From contig NZ_MUZR01000035.1 in assembly GCF_001995255.1 (NCBI RefSeq), positions 56,608 to 120,607 of the forward strand: DNA of 64,000 nt, written 5' to 3'. The position numbers and the translations under genes are program-made. Positions 34,120-44,686 of this stretch are shown piece after piece. Position 1 is the stretch's first letter. Each line of letters starts with the position of its first letter. The notes beneath the pieces are model-generated. The model was not told where the DNA came from. It was given only the letters and a program-made list of their open reading frames with translations, and searched no databases. The stretch is from Thioalkalivibrio halophilus (GTDB lineage Bacteria > Pseudomonadota > Gammaproteobacteria > Ectothiorhodospirales > Ectothiorhodospiraceae).

Positions 34120-35225
34120 ATGATGAGCCCGCATACGCCCCGTCCGTCCCCTCCGCTGCCCACCCCTCCGTGGTGGGACGACCTGTCCACGGCCGTCATG
34201 GTCACCGACGGAGAACTGCGACTGCAGGCCATGAACGGTTCCGCCGAGGTCCTTCTGGGACTCAGCCGCGAACGCATCCTCGGGCACCCGCTCGGCCACT
34301 GGCTGCATCTGGACCGCAACCTGTCCACACGCCTGCGCAGCGCGCTGGTCCAGGACCAGCCCATCACCCTGCGGGCGCGCCAGATGGAACCCCTGCGCGC
34401 GGAGAGCTTCCTCGCCGATGTGATCATCACCCCGCTGCAGGGCGAGGGCGACGAACCCGGGCGGCTGCTGTTCGAGCTCAGCGCCATCGACCGCCACGAA
34501 CGGATCTCGCGCGAGGAGCAGCTACAGAAGCAGCAGGCCATCTCGCGCGCAGTCACGCGCGGGCTGGCGCACGAGATCAAGAACCCGCTGGGCGGCCTGC
34601 GCGGTGCCGCGCAGCTGCTGGCCGGGGAACTGGATGATCCCGACCTGCGCGAATACACGCGCATCATCATCCACGAGGCCGACCGCCTGCGTGCCCTGGT
34701 GGACCGCATGCTCGGCCCCAACAACATGCCGCAACGGACATCGGTCAACCTGCACGAGATCCTCGAGCACGTGCGCGGCCTGATCAGTGTGCAGCTGCCG
34801 CTGGGCGTGAAGATCCGCGGCGACTACGACCCGTCGATCCCGGAGATCAAAGCGGATCGCGACATGCTGGTACAGGCGCTGCTCAATCTGGTGCAGAACG
34901 CGCTGCAGGCTCTGGGTGACGAGGGCGATATCGTGCTGAGCTCGCGCATCCTGCGCCAGTACACCGTTTCCGGCAAACGGCACCGGCTGGTGGCGCGCCT
35001 GAGCGTGCGCGACAATGGCCCCGGAATCCCCGAGGAGGTCCGCGAACGGATCTTCTTTCCCATGATCACCGGTCGCGCCAGTGGCACCGGCCTGGGGCTG
35101 CCGATCGCGCAGAGCCTGGTGCAGCTGCATGACGGCCTGATCGAATGCCATTCACGGCCCGGCTCCACGCGCTTCGACATCCTCCTGCCCGTGGCCGGAC
35201 CGCCCGCCAGCGAGAGCCCCGACGC

Positions 35226-35229
<4 letters not shown>
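34120..35229 (+). CDS. glnL: nitrogen regulation sensor kinase NtrB
   Basis: A 369-residue cytoplasmic histidine kinase that, with PII, sets NtrC phosphorylation according to nitrogen status. A PAS domain (~15-125) is followed by the phospho-acceptor H151 in GLAHEIKNPLGG, the N-box NLVQNALQAL, the G1 box DNGPGIPEEVRERIF and the G2 box GTGLGLPI. The lack of membrane segments fits the family. Two ATGs open the frame. The stop overlaps the start of ntrC. A candidate NtrC site in the promoter suggests autoregulation. Confidence 0.95.
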
Positions 35230-36686
<1,457 letters not shown>

Positions 36687-36713
36687 CCGGCGGGCCCGGG
36701 CGCTGCCGGCGCG

Positions 36714-37680
<967 letters not shown>

Positions 37681-37682
<2 letters not shown>

Positions 37683-38145
37683 GTTTCACATCGTCCTGTA
37701 TCAGCCCGAGATCCCGCCGAACACCGGGAACGTCATTCGTCTGGCCGCCAACACCGGGGCGACCCTGCATCTGATCCACCCGCTGGGCTTCAGCCTCGAC
37801 GAGAGCCGGCTGCGCCGCGCGGGGCTGGATTACCGGGAATGGGCCCGGGTCCGGGAGTATGACAGCCTGGCCGCCTGGCGGGAATCCGTGGCCCCGCAGC
37901 GGGTGTTCGCGATCACCACGCGCGGCACCTGCCGCTTTGATACCCCGGCGTTCGCCGCCGGCGATGCCTTCCTGTTCGGCCCCGAGAGCCGCGGCCTGCC
38001 GCAGCAGGAACTGGACGCGATCCCGGAGGAGCGACACCTGCGGCTGCCGATGCAGCCCGGCAGCCGCAGCCTCAATCTCGGCAATTCGGTCGCGGCGGTG
38101 ATCTACGAGGCCTGGCGCCAGCTGGACTTCGCCGGCGGCGAATGA
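37681..38145 (+). CDS. trmL: tRNA (cytidine/uridine-2'-O-)-methyltransferase TrmL
   Basis: A 154-residue SPOUT-family enzyme that methylates the wobble ribose at position 34 of tRNA-Leu. It starts MFHIVLYQPEIPPNTGNVIR, almost the E. coli TrmL N-terminus, so the start is secure. The knot is formed by FLFGPESRGLP and LPMQPGSRSLNLGNSVAAVIYE, including the SAM-binding Asn. The start codon overlaps head to head with that of pyrD in the palindrome CATG. It converges with gpsA, 9 bases away. Confidence 0.95.
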
Positions 38146-38154
38146 GCCGATGGG

Positions 38155-39147
38155 TCAGATATTCTCGGCGACCGGGTCGCGCTCCAGCAGGCGCCGCACC
38201 GCGTCGTGCACCCGCCGGCCACGGTAGAGCACCGCGTGCACCTCCTCGCAGATCGGCATCTCCACGCCGGCGGCATGCGCGCGTTCCACCGCCACGCGCG
38301 CGGTCTCGACCCCTTCCACCGACTGGCCCACCCGCTCGCGCGCGGTCGCCAGGTCGTAACCCTGGCCCAGCAAAAGACCGACGCGGCGGTTGCGCGACTG
38401 GTCGTCGGTGCAGGTGAGCAGCAGATCGCCGAGGCCGGACAGCCCGGTCAGGGTCTGCGGCCGCGCCCCCAGGGCCTCGCCCAGGCGCTGCAACTCGGCC
38501 AGCCCGCGGGTCAGCAGCGCGGCGCGGGCGTTGGCGCCGAACCCGGCCCCGTCGGCGATCCCGGAGGCCACCGCGAGGACGTTCTTGAACGCCCCGCCCA
38601 GCTCCACGCCGATCACGTCGGGGTTGCCGTAGATGCGCATGGAACCGCCGTGGAAGGCATCCGCCAGACGTCGCCGGCGCTCCGGATCGGCCGAGGCGGC
38701 GGTGAGGGCGGTGGGCTGACCGCGCGCAACCTCGGCGGCGAACGAAGGCCCGGAGATCAGGGCCGCCGGCTGTCCGGGGCCGAGTTCCGCCTCGGCCACC
38801 TCGTGCAGCCAGGCACCGGTCCCGGTTTCCAGCCCCTTGGTGGCCCAGGCCACGACCTGCCCCGGTTCCAGCCGGGGCCGCAGCCAGCGCAGGGTCTCGC
38901 GGAAGGCGCCCGAAGGCACGACCACCAGCACCAGGTCGACGCCGTCGACGACCTCCGACGCGGCGGTCACCCGCAGGTTGCGCGGGAAGGTCAGGCCCGG
39001 GAGATAGCGGGGATTCTCGCGTTCGCGCTGGAGGCGCTCGGCGGTCTCGGCCGAACGCCCCCACAGCCGCACGTCGTCGTGCAGGCGTGCGGCATGCACC
39101 GCCAGGGCGGTCCCCCAGGAACCGGCGCCCAGTACCGCGATGCGCAT
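38155..39147 (-). CDS. gpsA: glycerol-3-phosphate dehydrogenase [NAD(P)+]
   Basis: A 330-residue cytoplasmic enzyme that reduces dihydroxyacetone phosphate to sn-glycerol 3-phosphate for phospholipid synthesis. N-terminal dinucleotide fold VLGAGSWGTALA (residues ~5-16); catalytic Lys region GAFKNVLAVASGIADGAGFG; GDLLLTC in the substrate domain. The length fits the family. It is last in the set ArsR-rhodanese-grxC-secB-gpsA, 13 bases after secB; secB-gpsA with grxC is a conserved gammaproteobacterial order. Confidence 0.96.
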   Translation of the reverse strand: MRIAVLGAGSWGTALAVHAARLHDDVRLWGRSAETAERLQRERENPRYLPGLTFPRNLRVTAASEVVDGVDLVLVVVPSGAFRETLRWLRPRLEPGQVVAWATKGLETGTGAWLHEVAEAELGPGQPAALISGPSFAAEVARGQPTALTAASADPERRRRLADAFHGGSMRIYGNPDVIGVELGGAFKNVLAVASGIADGAGFGANARAALLTRGLAELQRLGEALGARPQTLTGLSGLGDLLLTCTDDQSRNRRVGLLLGQGYDLATARERVGQSVEGVETARVAVERAHAAGVEMPICEEVHAVLYRGRRVHDAVRRLLERDPVAENI

Positions 39148-39160
39148 GCGCCGGGCCGGC

Positions 39161-39697
39161 TCAGGGGTTTTCGCTGGCCGTGACGGCGGCGCCGTTGCCT
39201 CCCTGGCCCTGACCCGAACCTTCCTGCTGTTCCTTCAGGTGCTTGGCATACAGCGCGTCGAAGTTGACCGGCTGCAGCAGCAGCTGCGGGAATCCGCCCT
39301 TCAGGACCAGGTCGGCGACCGTCTCGCGGGCGAAGGGGAACAGCGCATTGGGGCAGTAGGCACCCAGCAGCTGATTGCGTTGCTCCTCGGAGAAACCGCG
39401 CACGATGAACACCCCGGCCTGCTTGATCTCGACCAGGTAGCCGGTCTCGCCGTTGGATTCGGTGGTGACCGTCAGGCCCAGCTCGACCTCGTAGACCCCT
39501 TCCTGCTCGCCCACCGGGCGCGCCTGGGTGTTGAGCTGGATGCCGGTCTCGCCCTTCCATTCCTTGAGGAAGATCTCCGGGGCGCCGGGGGCCTCGAAGG
39601 ACAGGTCCTTGATGAAGACCTTCTGCATGGAGAATTCGGGGCCATCGGAGCCCTGGCCGCCCTGTGCGGCCGCGTCGGTCTGGTTTTCTTCAGCCAT
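39161..39697 (-). CDS. secB: protein-export chaperone SecB
   Basis: A 178-residue cytoplasmic tetrameric chaperone that holds preproteins unfolded for SecA. The family core is clear: FSMQKVFIKDLSFEAPGAPE, the beta strands around LGLTVTTES, and the SecA-contact patch with YCPNALFPFARE. The C-terminus is a Gln/Gly/Glu-rich tail (EGSGQGQGGNGA) and lacks the zinc-binding SecA-interaction sequence. Seventeen bases from grxC. Confidence 0.96.
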   Translation of the reverse strand: MAEENQTDAAAQGGQGSDGPEFSMQKVFIKDLSFEAPGAPEIFLKEWKGETGIQLNTQARPVGEQEGVYEVELGLTVTTESNGETGYLVEIKQAGVFIVRGFSEEQRNQLLGAYCPNALFPFARETVADLVLKGGFPQLLLQPVNFDALYAKHLKEQQEGSGQGQGGNGAAVTASENP

Positions 39698-39714
39698 GGT
39701 GCGTTCGGATCCTT

Positions 39715-40005
39715 TCAGGTGTTCGTGGAATCGCCGGCGTCCACGCCCCCGCAGGCCTCGATCAGGCGGTCCAGCTCGCCGGACCGTTCCATGGCGTGGA
39801 GTTCATCGTAGCCGCCGATATGGGTGTCCCCCAGGAAGATCTGCGGGACGCTGGTGCGTCCGTCCGCCCGCTGTTCCATCTCGTGGCGCAGCCCGGAGTC
39901 CCGGTCGATGCGGTATTCGTCGAAGCCGAGGTCGCGCTGGTTCAGCAGGCGGCGGGCGAGGATGCAGAACGGGCAGTGCCCGGTAGAGTAGACCTCGAAG
40001 CGCAT
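39715..40005 (-). CDS. grxC: glutaredoxin 3
   Basis: A 96-residue cytoplasmic thiol-disulfide enzyme with dithiol active site C11-P-F-C14 (YSTGHCPFCILA), the TSVPQIF cis-proline segment and GGYDELHAM glutathione-binding loop. It reduces protein disulfides and glutathione adducts. It lies 1 base from the rhodanese gene and upstream of secB, the same order as in E. coli (yibN-grxC-secB-gpsA). Confidence 0.95.
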   Translation of the reverse strand: MRFEVYSTGHCPFCILARRLLNQRDLGFDEYRIDRDSGLRHEMEQRADGRTSVPQIFLGDTHIGGYDELHAMERSGELDRLIEACGGVDAGDSTNT

Positions 40006-40006
40006 G

Positions 40007-40435
40007 TCACTTCTTCTTCAGCGGCATGCCCGCATTTTCCCATGCCTGGATGCCACCGGAAAGATTGACCACGTCCTCGAAGCCGGCCGCCGTCAGCTGG
40101 TTCGCAGCCATGGAGGACCGGTTACCGCTACGGCAATACACCACCACGGGGCTGGATTTCCACGCCTCGATGTCCTGCATGCGCTTTTTCAGTTCGCCGA
40201 GGGGGATATGCTTCGCGCCACCGATGCGGCCGCCGGAGACCTCGTTGTGCTCGCGCACGTCCAGCACCAGGGCATCGTCCTGGTTCATCACGCGCACCGC
40301 TTCGGTGGGCGCCAGCTCGCGGTACTTGCGCGTCAGGCGCCGGAACTCGGCGTAGATGATCAGGGCAAGCACCGCGATCAGGGCGCCCGTCAGAATCGGG
40401 TTGTTGGCGAGGAATTCGGGCAGTCGTTCAAGCAT
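40007..40435 (-). CDS. membrane-anchored rhodanese-like protein (YibN type)
   Basis: A 142-residue protein with one N-terminal transmembrane helix (ILTGALIAVLALIIYAEF) and a cytoplasmic rhodanese domain. The persulfide-forming cysteine is C101 in VVYCRSGNRSS, with DVREHNE and LSGGIQAWENAGMP around it. It could carry sulfane sulfur. It is next to an ArsR-family gene whose cysteine pattern matches persulfide sensors, which suggests a link with reactive sulfur handling (inference). Confidence 0.92.
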   Translation of the reverse strand: MLERLPEFLANNPILTGALIAVLALIIYAEFRRLTRKYRELAPTEAVRVMNQDDALVLDVREHNEVSGGRIGGAKHIPLGELKKRMQDIEAWKSSPVVVYCRSGNRSSMAANQLTAAGFEDVVNLSGGIQAWENAGMPLKKK

Positions 40436-40454
40436 GCGGGAGACCGGTCGGGAT

Positions 40455-40775
40455 TCAGGAACGGCAGAAGACGTCCTGCATCATACCGATCAGGCGCAGG
40501 GTGCGGGAGTCCCCCACGCGGTAATAGACCCGATTGGCGTCCTTGCGCGTGGCCAGGATGCCCTTGTCACGCAGGATTCCGAGGTGCTGGGAAATATTGC
40601 TCTGCGAGGTCCCGACCTGATCCACGATTTCCTGTACGCTGACCTCCCGGTCGCCCAGAATGCACAGGATCTTGAGCCGCAGCGGATGGGACATGGCCTT
40701 GAGCGAGCGCGAGGCCCTCTCGATATCCTCGTCCTGCGACATCAGTTCGTCTTCGATGCACGGTTCGTCGCTCAC
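40455..40775 (-). CDS. ArsR-family repressor with BigR/SqrR-type cysteine pair
   Basis: A 106-residue winged-helix regulator: helices LKAMSHPLRLKILCIL, recognition helix SQSNISQHLGILRDKG, wing RKDANRVYYRVGD. Counting from the GTG start, C38 (in ILCIL) and C104 (in DVFCRS) are 66 residues apart. That equals the C42-C108 and C41-C107 pairs of BigR and SqrR, which form a tetrasulfide or disulfide with reactive sulfur and release DNA. An extra Cys lies at position 6. The GTG at 40775 was chosen for its GAGAGG Shine-Dalgarno; an internal ATG (40742) lacks one. It lies 19 bases before the rhodanese gene. Confidence 0.85.
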   Translation of the reverse strand: MSDEPCIEDELMSQDEDIERASRSLKAMSHPLRLKILCILGDREVSVQEIVDQVGTSQSNISQHLGILRDKGILATRKDANRVYYRVGDSRTLRLIGMMQDVFCRS

Positions 40776-40847
40776 GGCAGCCTCTCGTTCGGAGGGGCAT
40801 GACCCCTGCCACTGGGTGAGAATATTAGAACGCAAACGTACCCCGAT

Positions 40848-42038
40848 ATGCGGATTCACGCAATCTTGTCCCTGTCGCTTTCATGGGTTGGCCTGCTGCT
40901 GGCGGGCCTGCTGGTTGCCGTGCCGGCCACGGCACTGGAACCCGAGGCGGAGCTGGAAAAGACCCTGGAGGCCATCCGGGACGTCGAACGTTCGCTGGAG
41001 GAACGCCGCGAGGCAGTCGCCGATCTGGAAGACCGGATCGCCGCGTCCGCCCGGGGCGCAGGCGAACAACGCGAGCGTCTGGATGAACTGAAACGCCGCC
41101 GCGAGGCCCAGGAGGAGGTGATTGCCGAGCACGAGGCCCGCGTGGCCCGGCGCGAGGAACGGCTGCACGAGCAGCGACACGACGCGGCGCGACTGGTGCA
41201 TGACCAGTGGCTGCAGGCGCGCCACGGGCAGCGTGAGCGACCGACGGAAGGCGGACAGCGGCACCACCCCGTTTACGCGGCCGCCATTCAGCAGGCGCGG
41301 GAACGGACCCTGGCAGGCCTGCACGAACGGATCGAGGAGCTGCTGGCGGCCCGTGCCGGGCTGACCGAGGAGCGCGAACGGCTGGCACGTCGCGAAACCG
41401 AAACCCGCGAAGCGATGGCCGAGCTGGAGCGCCAGGAAGCGGCCCGCCGGGCGGCACTGGAGGAACTCGAGGCGGCAATGGAAGACGAGGCACTCGAGCT
41501 GGAGCGCCTCGAACGCAACGCCGAAACCCTGGATCGCGTGATCACGGAGATCGAAGAACAACGCCATGCCACCGCCGCCGAAGAACAAACGGGCGAGGAG
41601 GCGGCCCCTCGGTCCCGCGCGGTCAATCCGGACGTCCCGTTCGCGGATCTGGAAGGGGAGTTGCCGCGACCGGTGGATGCGCCGGTCATCCGCGATTTCG
41701 GCAGCGAACGCCGGGGTAACCTGCGCAGCCAGTGGAACGGGGTGGTACTGGAGGCGCCCTCCGGCGCGCCGGTGCGGGCAGTGCATCAGGGTCGTGTGGT
41801 CTATGCGGACTGGATGCAGGGGTACGGGTTCCTGGTGATCCTGGATCACGGGGACGATTTTCTGACGCTGTACGGCAACCTGGAAGACATCCTCGCCGGG
41901 CCGGGGGAACGGGCCGATGCGGGCGAACCGGTGGGGCGGGCCGGGGAAGGCAGTCCCGCGATTGCTCCGGGCCTGTACTTCGAAGTGCGCCGTCAGGGAC
42001 GGACATTGAACCCGCAGGAATGGTGGCCGTCACAATAA
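40848..42038 (+). CDS. envC: murein hydrolase activator EnvC
   Basis: A 396-residue exported protein. A signal peptide (WVGLLLAGLLVAVPATALE) is followed by a long coiled coil (~30-250; dense E/R/L/A with two helical arms broken around residue 130) and a C-terminal LytM (M23) domain (~275-396). The LytM domain has lost the first His and Asp zinc ligands (NGVVLEAPSG where active peptidases have HxGxD), but keeps ILDHGDDFLTLYGNL. This fits EnvC, which activates amidases AmiA/B at the septum rather than cutting itself. Its 3' neighbour ctpA is a common partner. Confidence 0.92.
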   Translation: MRIHAILSLSLSWVGLLLAGLLVAVPATALEPEAELEKTLEAIRDVERSLEERREAVADLEDRIAASARGAGEQRERLDELKRRREAQEEVIAEHEARVARREERLHEQRHDAARLVHDQWLQARHGQRERPTEGGQRHHPVYAAAIQQARERTLAGLHERIEELLAARAGLTEERERLARRETETREAMAELERQEAARRAALEELEAAMEDEALELERLERNAETLDRVITEIEEQRHATAAEEQTGEEAAPRSRAVNPDVPFADLEGELPRPVDAPVIRDFGSERRGNLRSQWNGVVLEAPSGAPVRAVHQGRVVYADWMQGYGFLVILDHGDDFLTLYGNLEDILAGPGERADAGEPVGRAGEGSPAIAPGLYFEVRRQGRTLNPQEWWPSQ

Positions 42039-42046
42039 GGGCGGAA

Positions 42047-42055
42047 TGCTAGAAT
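42047..42055 (+). promoter_or_regulatory. extended -10 element upstream of ctpA
   Basis: TGCTAGAAT (42047-42055) lies in the 60-bp gap between envC and ctpA, 43 bases before the ctpA ATG. It may give ctpA a promoter of its own. The -35 region (CCGTCA) is weak. Confidence 0.4.
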
Positions 42056-42098
42056 TGGGCGCATATCCGCAGAAAGACCTCGGACAAGGGATACTCTG

Positions 42099-43361
42099 AT
42101 GAACAAGCTTTTCCACTCCGGCTACGGCCTGCTCACGGGTCTCGTTCTGGGCATCATGCTGAGCGTGTCCGTTGGCGTGTACGCCGGGCGCGACGATGCC
42201 GCCGGTCTGTCGGCGCTGCCGGTCGAGGACCTGCAGCGCTTTACCGACGTCTACATGCGCATCAAGCGCAATTACGTCGAGGAAGTCGACGACAGCGAGC
42301 TGCTGGACAATGCCATTCAGGGCATGCTGACGGGGCTCGACGAGCACTCTTCCTACCTCGACGAGGACGACTTCCGTGACATGGAAGCGGGAACCTCGGG
42401 CGAGTTCGGCGGCCTCGGGATCGAGGTCGGGATGGAAGACGGGTTCGTGAAGGTCATCGCTCCGATCGACGATACGCCCGCGGAGCGTGCGGGCATCCAG
42501 GCGGGTGACCTCATCGTGCGTCTGGACGGCGACTCGGTGCGCGGCATGACCCTGTCGGATGCCGTCAGCCGGATGCGCGGCGAACAGGGTTCCGACATCA
42601 CCCTGACGGTGGTGCGCGACGGCGAGGATCAGCCGCTGGAGATCACCATCACGCGCGACATCATCCAGGTGGAATCCGTCCGCTCCGAGATGCTGGAAGA
42701 AGGCTACGGCTACGTACGCGTCAGCAACTTCCAGACGCGCACGGCGCGAGATCTGGTCAGCGCGATCGAGGAACTCAAGGAGGCCCACGGACTGAAGGGC
42801 CTGGTCCTGGACCTGCGCAACAACCCGGGCGGGATCCTCAACGGCGCCGTGGGCGTGTCCGACGCCTTCCTGGACGGTGGACGGATCGTCTACACCGAGG
42901 GCCGTCTGGACGAGGCTCAGATCGAATATGACGCTTCGCCGGGGGACGTCCTCGATGGCGTGCCGATGGTGGTGCTGGTTAACCGCGGCTCGGCGTCGGC
43001 TTCGGAAATCGTCGCGGGTGCTCTGCAGGACCACGGTCGCGCGATCATCATGGGGCAGAACAGCTTCGGCAAGGGATCGGTGCAGACCATCCTGCCGCTG
43101 TCCGAGCGGACCGGGATCAAGCTGACCACCGCGCGCTACTTCACCCCGGACGGACGTTCCATCCAGGACGAAGGCATCAATCCGGACATCGCGCTCGACG
43201 AGAGACTGCGGGTGTCGCGGTCGGAAGACGATGAACCCGCGCGGCGCGACCTGCCTGAAGACGTCGAAGACGAGGAAGAAGAAAGTCTGGCCGAACGCGA
43301 CTTCGGGCTTAACGAGGCCCTCAATCTCCTCAAGGGCCTGAATTTCTACAACGGACGCTAG
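42099..43361 (+). CDS. ctpA: C-terminal processing serine peptidase (S41, CtpA)
   Basis: A 420-residue periplasmic protease with an N-terminal signal/anchor (GLLTGLVLGIMLSVSVGVYAG). A PDZ domain (~85-180: GEFGGLGIEVG...IKAGDLIVRLDG-like) is followed by the S41 core: LVLDLRNNPGGIL, catalytic Ser in NRGSASASEIVAGAL and Lys in NSFGKGSVQT. The acidic C-terminal extension (DVEDEEEESLAERD) is characteristic of halophile proteins. CtpA-type enzymes trim or degrade lipoproteins and peptidoglycan hydrolases, consistent with its place after envC. Confidence 0.94.
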   Translation: MNKLFHSGYGLLTGLVLGIMLSVSVGVYAGRDDAAGLSALPVEDLQRFTDVYMRIKRNYVEEVDDSELLDNAIQGMLTGLDEHSSYLDEDDFRDMEAGTSGEFGGLGIEVGMEDGFVKVIAPIDDTPAERAGIQAGDLIVRLDGDSVRGMTLSDAVSRMRGEQGSDITLTVVRDGEDQPLEITITRDIIQVESVRSEMLEEGYGYVRVSNFQTRTARDLVSAIEELKEAHGLKGLVLDLRNNPGGILNGAVGVSDAFLDGGRIVYTEGRLDEAQIEYDASPGDVLDGVPMVVLVNRGSASASEIVAGALQDHGRAIIMGQNSFGKGSVQTILPLSERTGIKLTTARYFTPDGRSIQDEGINPDIALDERLRVSRSEDDEPARRDLPEDVEDEEEESLAERDFGLNEALNLLKGLNFYNGR

Positions 43362-43375
43362 CTGGGAGGAGCGCG

Positions 43376-43918
43376 ATGACGCGAGTGCTCGTACCTCTGG
43401 CCTCCGGCTCGGAAGAGCTGGAGGCCGTGACCATGATCGACCTGTTCCGGCGGGCCGGCTTCGAGGTCACGGTGGCCGGTCAGGAGGCCGGGCCGGTCAC
43501 CTGCTCGCGTGCTACGGTGATCCAGCCGGACAGCGACCTCGAAACGGCCGTCGGCGAGGATTTCGATCTGATTGCCATTCCCGGGGGACTGCCGGGCGCG
43601 AATCACCTGCGCGATGACCCGCGGCTGATCACGCGACTGCAGAAACAGGCGGAGGCCGGCCGGCATGTGGCGGCCATCTGTGCGGCCCCCAAGGTGCTGG
43701 CGCAGGCCGGGTTGCTGCAGGAGCGCCGGGCGACCTGCTTTACCGGCGCCCTCGACGGCACCGGAGTGGAGTCGAGCGGAGCGGCCGTGGAGATCGACGG
43801 TACCGTGATTACCGGACGTGGCCCCGGGGTGGCGATGGATTTCGCCCTGGCGGTGATCGAAGAACTGGCGGGCCGCGAAACCCGCGAAGCGGTGGAGGGT
43901 CCGCTCCTGCGGGCCTGA
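43376..43918 (+). CDS. DJ-1/PfpI-family protein (YajL-like)
   Basis: A 180-residue flavodoxin-like protein. The nucleophile elbow is AAICAAPKVLAQAG with a reactive Cys; the conserved Glu is in ASGSEELEAVT. This pattern is that of YajL/DJ-1, implicated in protection against oxidative or glyoxal damage, rather than of PfpI proteases. It starts 14 bases after ctpA and may be cotranscribed. It is followed by a repeat array. Confidence 0.93.
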   Translation: MTRVLVPLASGSEELEAVTMIDLFRRAGFEVTVAGQEAGPVTCSRATVIQPDSDLETAVGEDFDLIAIPGGLPGANHLRDDPRLITRLQKQAEAGRHVAAICAAPKVLAQAGLLQERRATCFTGALDGTGVESSGAAVEIDGTVITGRGPGVAMDFALAVIEELAGRETREAVEGPLLRA

Positions 43919-44315
43919 GGCGGACCGCCGGAACGGACGTGATGCCGGGTCGGCGAGGGGGCCGAATCGGCGAGGGGGCTCGCCTCCTACAGGGAGGTCG
44001 AACCCTGGCCCCGGCAGGAGGCCGGACCTCCGGCCGATTTTGCGTCCGGCCAATCGCCTGCGCCGGGTCGGCGAGGGGCTCGCCTCCTACGGGCAGGTGG
44101 AACTCTGGCCCCGGTAGGAGGCCGGCCCTCCGGCCGATTTTGCGTTCGGCCAATCGCCTGCGCCGGGTCGGCGAGGGGCTCGCCTCCTACGGGCAGGTGG
44201 AACTCTGGCCCCGGTAGGAGGCCGGCCCTCCGGCCGATTTTGCGTTCGGCCAATGCCTGCGCCGGAACGGCGCGGGGGCTCGCCTCCTGCAAGGAGGCCG
44301 AACACGGAAATCGCG
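43919..44315. other. 397-bp gene-free region occupied by a repeat array
   Basis: Between the DJ-1 gene and the minus-strand hypothetical gene. Nearly all of it (43943-44306) is the REP/BIME array described separately. The short open frames here read through the repeats and have repetitive, compositionally biased products, so none is called. Confidence 0.8.
43943..44306. repeat. tandem REP/BIME array, ~100-bp units
   Basis: Two adjacent units at 44061-44160 and 44161-44260 are identical over at least 94 bases (the second then lacks one C), flanked by a diverged unit at 43943-44060 and a partial one at 44261-44306. Each full unit holds two inverted palindromic elements: GTAGGAGGCGAG-CCC-CTCGCC on the minus strand and GTAGGAGGCCGG-CCC-TCCGGCC on the plus strand, separated by short linkers. 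The GTAGGAG head followed by a GC hairpin is the layout of REP sequences mobilised by RAYT (TnpA-REP) transposases; no such gene is in the window. Placement between convergent transcripts fits BIMEs, which can also act as terminators or mRNA stabilisers. Confidence 0.85.
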
Positions 44316-44612
44316 TCAGTCGGCGCGACGCAGGAACGGCCGCTGTCCGGACTGCACGGCGCGACGGATGAAGTCCGCACGGCCGCCTTCACGCTGGTTG
44401 ACCTCATCCGCGCACTGGGACGGCTCGTAGGCTGCGGCGGACAGCATCACTTCCAGCTCGGCCACGTCCACCTTCGGATCGGTCAGCTGGCCGGAGGTCA
44501 CGTTCAGATGACGCCCCACCTCCCAGAACATGCGCGGATTCCACATCTTGGTCTGCACCCGCGGCGAGTTGAACAGTTCGACGCAGCGCTGATTGATCTG
44601 TTGCTGATCCAT
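44316..44612 (-). CDS. small protein of unknown function
   Basis: A 98-residue soluble protein, start MDQQQINQRCVELF. It contains two cysteines (C10, and one in PSQCADEVNQRE) and ends in a basic stretch (RRAVQSGQRPFLRRAD). No known domain was recognised. It follows glmS on the same strand by 74 bases and ends at the repeat array. Codon use is like that of neighbours and the frame has a clean ATG with upstream purines, so I think it is coding. Confidence 0.6.
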   Translation of the reverse strand: MDQQQINQRCVELFNSPRVQTKMWNPRMFWEVGRHLNVTSGQLTDPKVDVAELEVMLSAAAYEPSQCADEVNQREGGRADFIRRAVQSGQRPFLRRAD

Positions 44613-44686
44613 CGGATACTCCGGTCACGGTTTTCAGGACGCCGGGGAATCTAGCGAAGCCGGCGCGGCAATACAAGCCATGTACG

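Noticed and set aside
43943..44306. Possible CRISPR array
   Set aside because: Unit length ~100 bp with almost no spacer diversity and internal inverted GTAGGAG elements; this is a REP/BIME array.
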